A stretch of 64,000 nucleotides of DNA from an uncultured Microscilla sp. (GTDB lineage Bacteria; Bacteroidota; Bacteroidia; Cytophagales; Microscillaceae): assembly GCF_947493425.1 (NCBI RefSeq), contig NZ_CANLRP010000014.1, forward strand, positions 18,454-82,453, written 5' to 3'. A model generated the notes under the pieces. That model did not search any database. It was not told the origin of the DNA and worked only from the letters and a program-made list of their open reading frames with translations. Within the stretch, counting starts at the first letter, position 1; every line of letters begins with the position of its first letter. Shown here one piece after another: positions 16,641 to 24,821 of this stretch. Made by a program: the position numbers and the translations under genes.

Positions 16641-17660
16641 ATGTCATCAAAAAGTAATCATGTAATTCAACAACGTTTTTTACAGAAGTTGAAAGCAATC
16701 ATTCCATCGAACTATTCGCTGGTGGATGAGTTGGCAGATTTGCTCCAGATAAGTACAGATAGCGCATACCGCAGAATACGGGGAGAAACTGCCGTGAGCA
16801 TGGATGAAGTAGTAAGGCTTTGTCAACATTATAAAATACCTCTGGGTTTGTTGGGTGCCGATCAAACCGATGGAGTTACCTTTAACTATAAACTGGTAAG
16901 CGACCATACCGAAAGTTTTAAGGAGTATTTGACTAAGTTGCTTGCTGATTTACAGAAAATAAGAAGTGCCCACCCTAAGCAGGTCATTTACGCTGCAGCG
17001 GATGTTCCGCTCTTTCATCACTTTAATTATCCCGAACAAGCTGCTTTTAAGTTTTTTTACTGGCTCAACTCTGTGTCTAACTTGCCAACGCTTGAGGGCA
17101 AGTCTTTTACCCCTTCTGTTATTCCCGCAGAGCTGATAGCACTGGGCAAGCAGGTGTATGATGTATATTGCGACATTCCCTCTATAGAGATATGGACCGA
17201 AGAGTCTGCCAACAGTACCATCAAGCAGATAGACTACTATTGGGAGGCAGGTTTGTTTGAACAACAAGCTGATGCTGTATTGGTGGTAGAACAACTCGCC
17301 GAAATGCTCCACAGTATTCAGACAATGGCAAAACAGCGTAACAAAAACTTGGCAAACCCTGCAAATAGCAAGAAGAATGAAAAAGAAAACTTTTTGCTCT
17401 ATCACAGCGAAATTCAAATAGGCAACAACAATATATTGGTACAGGTGGGTAGCACCAAAGTAAATTATTTGCGCCACCAAACATTTAATTATATGTATAC
17501 TACCAACACCCGGTTTTGCAACGAAACCGAAGCTTGGATGGCCAATCTTATTAGTAAATCTATTTTGATAAGTGGGGTTTCAGAAAAACAACGTTATCAG
17601 TTTTTTAAGGGCATACAAAAAAATGTAGCAAAACTGCTGACGAAGGTAAAAGAAGGGTAA
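16641..17660 (+). CDS. HTH (XRE/BetR-like) transcriptional regulator
   Basis: 339 residues from ATG 16641; the frame stays open upstream but without a better start, and the segment before it is strongly hydrophobic and unlike a regulator. Residues about 26-62 form a helix-turn-helix (YSLVDELADLLQISTDSAYR, RIRG, followed by SMDEVVRLCQHY), the arrangement of Bacteroidota 'BetR'-like regulators. The remaining about 270 residues are helical with no recognised ligand domain. Convergent with the hybrid kinase gene, 19 bases apart. Targets unknown. Confidence 0.75.
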   Translation: MSSKSNHVIQQRFLQKLKAIIPSNYSLVDELADLLQISTDSAYRRIRGETAVSMDEVVRLCQHYKIPLGLLGADQTDGVTFNYKLVSDHTESFKEYLTKLLADLQKIRSAHPKQVIYAAADVPLFHHFNYPEQAAFKFFYWLNSVSNLPTLEGKSFTPSVIPAELIALGKQVYDVYCDIPSIEIWTEESANSTIKQIDYYWEAGLFEQQADAVLVVEQLAEMLHSIQTMAKQRNKNLANPANSKKNEKENFLLYHSEIQIGNNNILVQVGSTKVNYLRHQTFNYMYTTNTRFCNETEAWMANLISKSILISGVSEKQRYQFFKGIQKNVAKLLTKVKEG

Positions 17661-17679
17661 TTTATAACCTGTGAGATTT

Positions 17680-20600
17680 TTATGCCTGGTCTGTAAAAAT
17701 GTGCTGTATATCACTTTTGTTGATGGGTTTGGTTACAAACTCGTCCATGCCAGCCTCTATGCAAAGGGCTTTCTCTTCTTTGAGCGCACCTGCAGTCACT
17801 GCTACAATTTTTGAACTTTGCTGCCCAATCCTTTGCTCTATTTTCCTTATTTGCCGGGTAGTTTCATAACCGTTCATGCCGGGCATTTGCACATCCATCA
17901 AGATTGTTTCAGGCAATGCAGTCTGGTATATAGCCAATGCTTCTTCACCACTATATGCCATCAGTATTTTAGCCGAAGGAAGTAGCTTGGCTATTATTTC
18001 ATTCATTAAAAGCATATTCACTTCATTATCTTCTACAATTAACACCTTTTGCAATACACTGCCTGCCTGGTCTTCTTTTGGTTCATTTGTCGATGCTGTT
18101 TCAGCGAGGTCTTCGGTTATTTTTGACAAAACCTTATATAACTGGGACGGTTGGGGTATTGTTCCTATCCATTGTTGGTAAAGCGCCAAGTCTCCATGTT
18201 TGTCTGCTTGACTACTATCTGATTTAGAGCTATTTAGCAATACCAAGGGCAAATTGCTTAACCCCAGGGTTTGCCTTATTTCCTGGGCAGTTTGCATACC
18301 ATCCATAAAGGGCATCTCCTCGGCTATCAACACTGCATCGAAACGCGGGTTTGCCTGTAACAGCTCGATGCCACTAATGCCATGCATTGCTTGAGTCACT
18401 TGCATGCCTTTTTCTTTAAGTATTGCCTCAATCTGTGCACTTTGTACCTGATGATGGTGTATCACCAATACTTGTTTTATGGCATCGATCCTGCTCCAAT
18501 CGTTATGCTCTTCAAACACACAATTGACCCAAATATCAAAATAAAACGTACTTCCTTTTCCATGGGTGCTTTTCAGGTATAAACGACTGTCCATTAAAGC
18601 TAGTAGCCGATTAGATATGCTCAAACCTAAGCCAGTACCACCAAATCGTTTGGTTGTAGAGGTGTCTTCCTGCAAAAAGGCTTCAAAAATCTTTTGTTGG
18701 TTTTCGGGCATAATGCCTACTCCGGTATCTTTGACCAAAAACCGCAATAAAGCCTTTTCTTTGCCCTCTTTTTCCAGCAGGGTTACCTTAAACTCTATGG
18801 TTCCTTTTGAAGTAAACTTTACTGCATTAGACAGTAAGTTGGTCAAGACTTGCTTAAGGCGCATTTCGTCAAACCAGGCATATTGAGGCAAGTCACCTGC
18901 CAGACTCAAAATCATTTCTAACCCTTTTTGTTTGGTTTGATAAATCATCAAATCCCTCAAGCCATCACACATCTGGGCCAGGTCTACCTTTACAGGCAAT
19001 AACTCCATCTTTCCGGCTTCAATTTTAGAGAAGTCCAATATATCGTTGATAATTTCTAACAAGGTATTGCCCGATTGCGACACAATGTCAAGGTATTGTT
19101 TCTGTGTAGTGTCAAGGTTGGTTTGTAGCAGTAAGTCTACAAAACCCACTACGCCATTCAGAGGGGTTCTGATCTCATGGCTCATGTTGGCCAAAAATTC
19201 TGACTTGGCAATGCTTGCTTGTTGCGCCTCCAGGGTGGTTTTCTGCAATGTCTTCATGAGCGCCAACCTTTCTTGTTCTTTGCGATAAGCAGATAATAGC
19301 CTTGCCGTAGTAGAAAGCAAGGGGTCAAGTTTTTGGAGTGTTTGCTGGCTGTAGCCGCTCTCACAGTTTGCCACTATTACCAAACCTGTCAGTTGATTAT
19401 GCATAAATAAAGGAATACCTAAAAAAGAATGTATCAAGATGCAGTCTTCGGTTTGCACTAGTGATGCGGCGGCTGTCGAGTCGTTGATAATCAACGGGGC
19501 GCCATCAGACAATACCTGATTTAATAATATATCAACACAACTCAAGGTATCCATCTGGGCTTTTGTCTGATCAGACAATCCAATGCTGGTAGCAGCAAAG
19601 GGAGTAAAATGGGGTTTTTGTGCCTCTTTTTGCTTTACTTCCCCTACCAACCCTTGTTTACTCCCTGTAATGTCCATCAATTGATTTAACAAAAAATCGA
19701 ATACTGTCTCAGGGTTTTCGCTCACTATAAACTCTTTTTGAATGTAATTGATAGAATCCAGCAAGAGGTTATTTTCTGTCAGCTTTTCGTTGGCATTTTT
19801 TATCCCGGTAATATCATGAATGGTTCCAGTAATATTTCTCAGGTCAGCATTTTCGTTTCGTTGCAATATGGCTGACAAACACACCCAACGTTCTTCATTT
19901 TGTGGGGTCACAATTCTAAAATCCACATTAGAGATTTTATGCTGTTTTTTTAGTTGTTTAAATGCAGTTTTAAGCAATATTATATCCTGAGGGCAGATAT
20001 AATACAACCACTCTTTGACGCTTCCCCCAAAGGATTTTTCAGTATCTCCGTACAACAAATACATTTGCTCATCCCAGGTCATGCGCTGAGTGTTGTAGTT
20101 ATACTCCCAAATCCCAATGCTTGCCGACTTGGTTGCCAGACTCAGCCTTTGGTGCATGGTTTCTATATATCGAGTGCGTTGCTGTACCATGTCTTCCAGC
20201 TCATTTTTTTGGCGCGCCATTAGTTGAAGGTTTTGAGCTTGTACTTTTTCTTTTTCTTTTTTCAAGCCATTGAGTCTGTCGCCCAACGCCAACGAAAACA
20301 ACAATGCCTCGGCACCAAAGCCAAAATACAATACTTGGCTGGTCAATACATTGAGTGGTAATATGCCATTTCTTGCCATCATATAAATAAATGAACTGAT
20401 GACTACCGAACTCCACCCCAAGGTATAAAAACGAGCAGTACGTACGCCTTTGTACAAAAGATAAATGCCACAAACCAATAGACTGAACGTATACACCAAG
20501 GTAATTAATTGCAAAGGCGAAATAAGGTATACCAGGCTTACACCCAATAAATTAAGTAAAGGAAAAAAACCTCCAAGGATTGAGGTAAGCAACCAAAGCC

Positions 20601-21432
20601 AACGTCTTATTTTTACTGCATTCGTTGCCAAATCCAGGTAACGGTCTACAAATAAGGTGACAAACCAAAACAAGAGGGACTGCCACACTATAAAATATGA
20701 CCAAAACCACTGACCAAAAAACAAGGTTTGCCCATTGTTGAAAGGAGTGCTAAGAAACACTATGGTAAGGTAGCCTACATATATGAGGTAGATGTTGTCT
20801 TTGGTAGAAAAAAACAAGAACAGGTTATACACCCCCATAGCCACAATAAGCCCTATGAAGCCCGCCAAAATAGCGTTGTATAGACCAAACTGCCTTGTAA
20901 TGGCGTTGGTAGTGCCTATTTGAAACAAATGGGTGATGGCAAACTCTCCGGCTATGCGCACATAATACACGCTGGGGGTTGAAGCAGTACTTTTTAATGG
21001 AACGGTATAGTATTTCCCCAAAAGGGCTCCGGTTGGCTGAGGGCGCATGACTCCTAACAATACAGGGGCTGCATACGCTCCTGATGGATTGGGGGCAAAA
21101 AAATCAAGGTACCAACTACGAGTGTCTCCTAATGTAAACCATATATCACGATTTGTTTCATTTTTGACTTTAAACCTAAGCCAATATACCGTATGAGAAG
21201 GTGCCTGGCTAAAAACCAGTCGTTCGTGAGGCTTAAAGTATTTTTGAACCTCAGCAGTGAGCACATCTTGCAAGGTAAGCTTGCCACTTTTATCTGCCAA
21301 TACCTCTATTTTGTTCCCTACTTGTAATAATTTTTGGGGATCTTTTACTACGATGGTTTGCTGTGCGAATATGGGTTGCACAAAACCGAGCAAATGCATC
21401 AAAAAAATGATTCGTTGTATTCCTTTCATCAT
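17680..21432 (-). CDS. Hybrid sensor histidine kinase (7TMR-DISM, PAS, GAF, HisKA, HATPase, pseudo-REC, REC)
   Basis: 1250 residues. After a signal peptide (ending QPIFAQ) comes a 7TMR-DISM extracellular domain (about 30-180), then seven membrane helices (about 185-400), a coiled coil, a PAS domain with PAC end (NITGTIHDITGIKNA) and a GAF-like domain (about 560-720). The kinase core has its phospho-His at H752 in FLANMSHEIRTPLNG, and the ATPase has N, G1 (DTGVGI) and G2 (GGTGLGLSI) boxes. A first receiver (about 985-1085) is degenerate: the acidic pair is replaced by histidines (VLVIHHHQ), the phospho-Asp position is A1037 (IAEEMPFMDG) and the conserved Lys is missing. The last receiver (about 1127-1247) is intact, with VEDNEVN, D1180 in LMDVQMPGMNG and KPI. 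Output presumably goes by phosphorelay to an unlinked partner. The ligand is probably a carbohydrate-like molecule, by analogy only. Confidence 0.92.
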   Translation of the reverse strand: MMKGIQRIIFLMHLLGFVQPIFAQQTIVVKDPQKLLQVGNKIEVLADKSGKLTLQDVLTAEVQKYFKPHERLVFSQAPSHTVYWLRFKVKNETNRDIWFTLGDTRSWYLDFFAPNPSGAYAAPVLLGVMRPQPTGALLGKYYTVPLKSTASTPSVYYVRIAGEFAITHLFQIGTTNAITRQFGLYNAILAGFIGLIVAMGVYNLFLFFSTKDNIYLIYVGYLTIVFLSTPFNNGQTLFFGQWFWSYFIVWQSLLFWFVTLFVDRYLDLATNAVKIRRWLWLLTSILGGFFPLLNLLGVSLVYLISPLQLITLVYTFSLLVCGIYLLYKGVRTARFYTLGWSSVVISSFIYMMARNGILPLNVLTSQVLYFGFGAEALLFSLALGDRLNGLKKEKEKVQAQNLQLMARQKNELEDMVQQRTRYIETMHQRLSLATKSASIGIWEYNYNTQRMTWDEQMYLLYGDTEKSFGGSVKEWLYYICPQDIILLKTAFKQLKKQHKISNVDFRIVTPQNEERWVCLSAILQRNENADLRNITGTIHDITGIKNANEKLTENNLLLDSINYIQKEFIVSENPETVFDFLLNQLMDITGSKQGLVGEVKQKEAQKPHFTPFAATSIGLSDQTKAQMDTLSCVDILLNQVLSDGAPLIINDSTAAASLVQTEDCILIHSFLGIPLFMHNQLTGLVIVANCESGYSQQTLQKLDPLLSTTARLLSAYRKEQERLALMKTLQKTTLEAQQASIAKSEFLANMSHEIRTPLNGVVGFVDLLLQTNLDTTQKQYLDIVSQSGNTLLEIINDILDFSKIEAGKMELLPVKVDLAQMCDGLRDLMIYQTKQKGLEMILSLAGDLPQYAWFDEMRLKQVLTNLLSNAVKFTSKGTIEFKVTLLEKEGKEKALLRFLVKDTGVGIMPENQQKIFEAFLQEDTSTTKRFGGTGLGLSISNRLLALMDSRLYLKSTHGKGSTFYFDIWVNCVFEEHNDWSRIDAIKQVLVIHHHQVQSAQIEAILKEKGMQVTQAMHGISGIELLQANPRFDAVLIAEEMPFMDGMQTAQEIRQTLGLSNLPLVLLNSSKSDSSQADKHGDLALYQQWIGTIPQPSQLYKVLSKITEDLAETASTNEPKEDQAGSVLQKVLIVEDNEVNMLLMNEIIAKLLPSAKILMAYSGEEALAIYQTALPETILMDVQMPGMNGYETTRQIRKIEQRIGQQSSKIVAVTAGALKEEKALCIEAGMDEFVTKPINKSDIQHIFTDQA

Positions 21433-21674
21433 ATTACATTGGGGACTCTATAGCCGCAAAGTACCCACTTTGCTTATTCATTTTATCTGTATTCGTCACC
21501 ATATTTCAATTAAAGTAAATGTAGCTTGCAATGGTTTACACGCAATGCAATAACTTACGCTAATATAACAAATACTGCAGGCTATTCTTAATAATGTTTG
21601 TCAACAGTGGTTATTTGTCAAATGATGGTAAAATATGGGTGGTCGTATCATTTTTTTTATGCAATTAATCTCCT

Positions 21675-21682
21675 TAATTTTG
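21675..21682 (+). promoter_or_regulatory. -7 promoter element of the lipoprotein gene
   Basis: TAATTTTG, a perfect TAnnTTTG, 26 bases before the ATG at 21709. A T-rich run (21651-21658) occupies the -33 position. Confidence 0.65.
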
Positions 21683-21708
21683 GCACATCATCACTCAAGA
21701 CATTAGGT

Positions 21709-22152
21709 ATGAAAAAATTGGTGACAGGCATTTATTTAGGCTTTTTAATGAGCGTTATAGCAGGTTGTAGCGGTGACATCGACGAACAACAGCGAAAGTA
21801 CCATCCAGCGGCAAGCAACGCTCTGGTAAGTCAGCAAAAGAGGGTAAGCGACTACAAAAAGCAAGCAATTGACATTATGGGTATGTGGTACCTAAACGAG
21901 TGGGACTTGTACCACACCATCAGGTTTATAGACAAACAAAGGGTAGAGTTTTATACGCATATCGACACTATTCTGACGTATGACTATGAGATTCGTCCCG
22001 ACTCGTTGTTGATTTATAACGAACGCGGCGACCGTTTGTACATCAATGTCATAGAGCAGCTTTCGCGAGATACACTGGTGTTTAAAAACTTGCTGGAAAA
22101 GGCTGGTTCTCAGCATTATTCACGCAAGCCTACCAAAAACTTTGGCAAGTAA
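21709..22152 (+). CDS. Small lipoprotein of unknown function
   Basis: 147 residues. MKKLVTGIYLGFLMSVIAGC is a lipoprotein signal with the lipobox Cys at residue 20; start chosen at 21709 because it gives this signal and follows a promoter. The mature part has the repeated pattern 'GMWYLNEWD...RFIDKQRVEFYTH' seen in lipocalin-like Bacteroidota proteins that measure ligand in a small beta-barrel; this is only a resemblance. Membrane-anchored; C-terminal about 15 residues are basic. Convergent with the Uma2 gene, 15 bases apart. Confidence 0.7.
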   Translation: MKKLVTGIYLGFLMSVIAGCSGDIDEQQRKYHPAASNALVSQQKRVSDYKKQAIDIMGMWYLNEWDLYHTIRFIDKQRVEFYTHIDTILTYDYEIRPDSLLIYNERGDRLYINVIEQLSRDTLVFKNLLEKAGSQHYSRKPTKNFGK

Positions 22153-22167
22153 AGCAAACAGCCACTA

Positions 22168-22755
22168 TTATTCTTTCTCCTTTTTTTCGGTAAGGGTCAC
22201 CCCTTCGTACAACTCGCTTAATTTGATCTGCAGATTCAATGCAGATAAATGGATGGTGTCTTCCAAATCGGCGAAAGCCTGGTAAGTCCATATTTGAGCA
22301 TCTTGGGTTTGACGCGAAAACAATTCGGCGCTGTGGGCATACTGGTCTACCAAGAGGTAATGCATCAAAGAAGGAATTTGTCTGTACTTCCAAAGCTTGG
22401 TATCCCGGTCATACTCTCTGGTCGACTGAGACAGTACTTCGGCAATAAATACCGGGTAACGCTGAATGAGGGTATCTTCCTGGTCGCGTTTATCGCAGGT
22501 AACCATTACATCAGGGTAAGTATAAAACACGCCTTTGTTTACCTCCAGCTTTACGTTTTCCATAAAGGTTTTGCAATCGCTCTTTCGCTTTAATACAGCC
22601 GTAGTATTAAAAGTAATCTCATTATGCGCCACTGTGGTACCTGCCATGGCAAATATTTCTCCTTTGTAATATTCGTAGCGAGTATTAGTACTGGTTTCTA
22701 TGGCCGTGTATTCATCTAGTGTACAGCCTGTTTGTTCAATCTTAGGTTCTCCCAT
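22168..22755 (-). CDS. Uma2 family endonuclease-fold protein (DUF820)
   Basis: 195 residues. PD-(D/E)XK-type features: D82 in YPDVMVT, E106 in FIAEVLSQST and K120 after YDRD, then KYRQIPSLMHYLLVDQ, the usual Uma2 ending. The N-terminal 'T.DEY.AIE......YEYYKGEIFAMAGTT..HN' block is also characteristic. These proteins are abundant in Cyanobacteria and Bacteroidota; a nuclease role is predicted from fold and the biological role is unknown. No neighbouring toxin, transposase or restriction gene. Ends in a KEKE tail. Confidence 0.85.
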   Translation of the reverse strand: MGEPKIEQTGCTLDEYTAIETSTNTRYEYYKGEIFAMAGTTVAHNEITFNTTAVLKRKSDCKTFMENVKLEVNKGVFYTYPDVMVTCDKRDQEDTLIQRYPVFIAEVLSQSTREYDRDTKLWKYRQIPSLMHYLLVDQYAHSAELFSRQTQDAQIWTYQAFADLEDTIHLSALNLQIKLSELYEGVTLTEKKEKE

Positions 22756-22870
22756 AGTATGTCTGTTTTGAAGTCTAATTTACAAAAAAAATCTTTGAAA
22801 GTAAATTAAAAACCACGTGGTTATAGTTTGCCTCACTACTGGCTATAAGATGGCTTTTCTGTTAAATGTG

Positions 22871-22918
22871 ACATAAAAAACGGCAAGCAGTATACATACC
22901 ACTTGCCGTTTTTTATGT
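22871..22918 (-). terminator. Strong terminator downstream of ffh (bidirectional)
   Basis: A perfect 17-bp stem: ACATAAAAAACGGCAAG (22871-22887) with CTTGCCGTTTTTTATGT (22902-22918), 14-base loop. A/T runs on both sides let it work in either direction; ffh lies to the right and reads leftward into it. Confidence 0.8.
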
Positions 22919-23047
22919 TATTATATATTTCTTCTAACCTACAAACTCATCATATACTGAAAATGAATCTATTAGTTACCAATAGAACACCTGTATACAT
23001 TGGTATCTAAGGACTTGCCACTTGAGGCTTGCCCCCTGTCAGGGCTT

Positions 23048-24385
23048 CTAACCAAATGGGTTTAAGTTGGCAAAACCACGCTTACCACCTTTGGTCATTT
23101 TATTCATTTTCTTCATCATCTTACGCATGTCTTCAAACTGCTTGATGAGGTTGTTTACTTGTTGAATAGAAGTACCACTACCATTGGCAATACGTTTGCG
23201 TCGGCTACCTTCTTTCAACACAGCGGGGTTTTGACGCTCGTGTGGGGTCATCGAACGGATGATTGCCTCGATGGGTTTAAAAGAGTTTTCGTCAATGTCT
23301 ACATCACGCAAAACTTTGTTCATACCGGGCAACATACCTATCAGGTCTTTGAGGTTCCCCATGTTTTTGATTTGCTGTAGTTGAGAAAGGAAATCGTCAT
23401 AATCGAACTGGTTTTTACGCATTTTGCGGTTCAAACGCTCCATTTCCTCTTTTTCGAACATATCTTCGGTACGGCGTACCAAGTCTACGATGTCTCCCAT
23501 ATCCAGGATACGTCCTGCCATACCTTCGGGACGGAACACATTGATAGCGTCCATTTTTTCACCCGTTCCGGTAAACTTGATGGGTTTGTTTACAACTGCA
23601 CGAATAGACAATGCCGCTCCACCACGGGTGTCACCGTCTAACTTAGTCAGTACTACTCCATCAAAATCAATGCGTTCGTTAAAAGTTTTGGCAGTATTTA
23701 CAGCGTCTTGCCCTGTCATAGAGTCTACTACAAACAAAGTTTCTGAAGGCTTGATGGCGTTTTTCACATCCTCAATCTCATTCATCATTTCTTCGTCTAC
23801 CGCCAAACGTCCTGCCGTATCCACAATGACTACTCTGTGGTTATTTTCTTTAGCGTACTTGATGGCGTTTTGGGAGATGCTTACCGGATTTTTGTTTTCA
23901 GGTTCAGCGTATACCTCTACTCCTATTTGCTCACCTACTACTTGTAGCTGGTTAATTGCCGCAGGGCGGTAAACGTCACAGGCTACGAGTAATACTTTTT
24001 TGTTTCTCTTTTTATTAATAAAATTTGCCAGTTTTCCCGAAAAGGTAGTTTTACCCGAACCTTGCAAGCCAGACATTAACACAACTGCCGGATCGCCTTC
24101 GATATTGATCTCTTCCTCTTCACCTCCCATTAGTGCGGTCAGCTTTTCGTGAACAATTTTCACCAAAAGTTGTCCAGGTTCTACATTGATCAATACCTTG
24201 CGCCCTAAGGCTTCTTCTTTAATCTCGTCTGTTACTTGCTTGGCAACTTTATAGTTAACATCGGCATCCACCAATGCTCGACGGATTTCTTTTACTGTAG
24301 TGGCTACGTTAATTTCGGTAATGCGCCCTTTTCCTTTCAGGTTTTTTACAGCTTTATCTATGCGCTGACTTAATGTACTAAACAT
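23048..24385 (-). CDS. ffh: Signal recognition particle GTPase Ffh (SRP54)
   Basis: 445 residues. The N domain helices (1-95) precede the G domain with G1 GLQGSGKTT (106-114), DTAGR (189-193) and TKLDGD (247-252). The M domain (about 300-440) has GMLPGM and the RNA-binding RRKRIANGSGTSIQQVN, ending methionine-rich (RKMMKKMNKM). It binds 4.5S RNA and signal sequences and docks with FtsY to deliver inner-membrane proteins. It stands as a single gene. A TATCTTTG -7 motif at 24538-24545 is a promoter candidate. Confidence 0.98.
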   Translation of the reverse strand: MFSTLSQRIDKAVKNLKGKGRITEINVATTVKEIRRALVDADVNYKVAKQVTDEIKEEALGRKVLINVEPGQLLVKIVHEKLTALMGGEEEEINIEGDPAVVLMSGLQGSGKTTFSGKLANFINKKRNKKVLLVACDVYRPAAINQLQVVGEQIGVEVYAEPENKNPVSISQNAIKYAKENNHRVVIVDTAGRLAVDEEMMNEIEDVKNAIKPSETLFVVDSMTGQDAVNTAKTFNERIDFDGVVLTKLDGDTRGGAALSIRAVVNKPIKFTGTGEKMDAINVFRPEGMAGRILDMGDIVDLVRRTEDMFEKEEMERLNRKMRKNQFDYDDFLSQLQQIKNMGNLKDLIGMLPGMNKVLRDVDIDENSFKPIEAIIRSMTPHERQNPAVLKEGSRRKRIANGSGTSIQQVNNLIKQFEDMRKMMKKMNKMTKGGKRGFANLNPFG

Positions 24386-24821
24386 GGCAATTTATATTTT
24401 TATTAAGGGTATTACATATAAAAGCAACAAAACACTGCTGTGGCAGCTATTTCTCTGCTCTAAAGAATACTATCTTTGATTTTGCTATTCTAAAACGATC
24501 AAACCAAATCTTATATGGTATAATATTCTATAACATACAAAGATATACAAGATTACTGAAAATCATACTATGAGGCGGTTGGCTTTTAGTCATTGATAGT
24601 GGTCGATTGTTTTTTTCGCTGGTAACTGAGCTGATTTAACCCGCTAAACGCCTATTACCACCAAAATAAGGTTGGGCTATTAAAAGCCCAACCCTTGAAA
24701 AAAATCACCCCATAAGGAATTACTTACTGTTTCCGATAGACCTCAGAATTGCAAGCTAACTTTGTTTAGTCCCTGCGGGATAAATTTTGAAGGTCACCAC
24801 AGAACAAAATCCCTGCTTTAT
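24386..24821. other. Intergenic between ffh and the first giant gene
   Basis: 436 bases. The right part contains the terminator of the giant gene (24670-24693). At 24538-24545, CAAAGATA is a minus-strand TATCTTTG for ffh, with no good -33 partner; the implied leader is about 150 bases. No RNA gene seen. Confidence 0.4.
24670..24693 (-). terminator. Terminator of the first giant surface-protein gene
   Basis: GGTTGGGCT (24670-24678) and AGCCCAACC (24685-24693), a perfect 9-bp stem with a 6-base loop; leftward it is followed by TTATTTT. Confidence 0.7.

Noticed and set aside
22168..22755. Uma2 protein as part of a toxin-antitoxin or defence system
   Set aside because: No partner gene, integrase or restriction component nearby; the neighbours are a lipoprotein and ffh.
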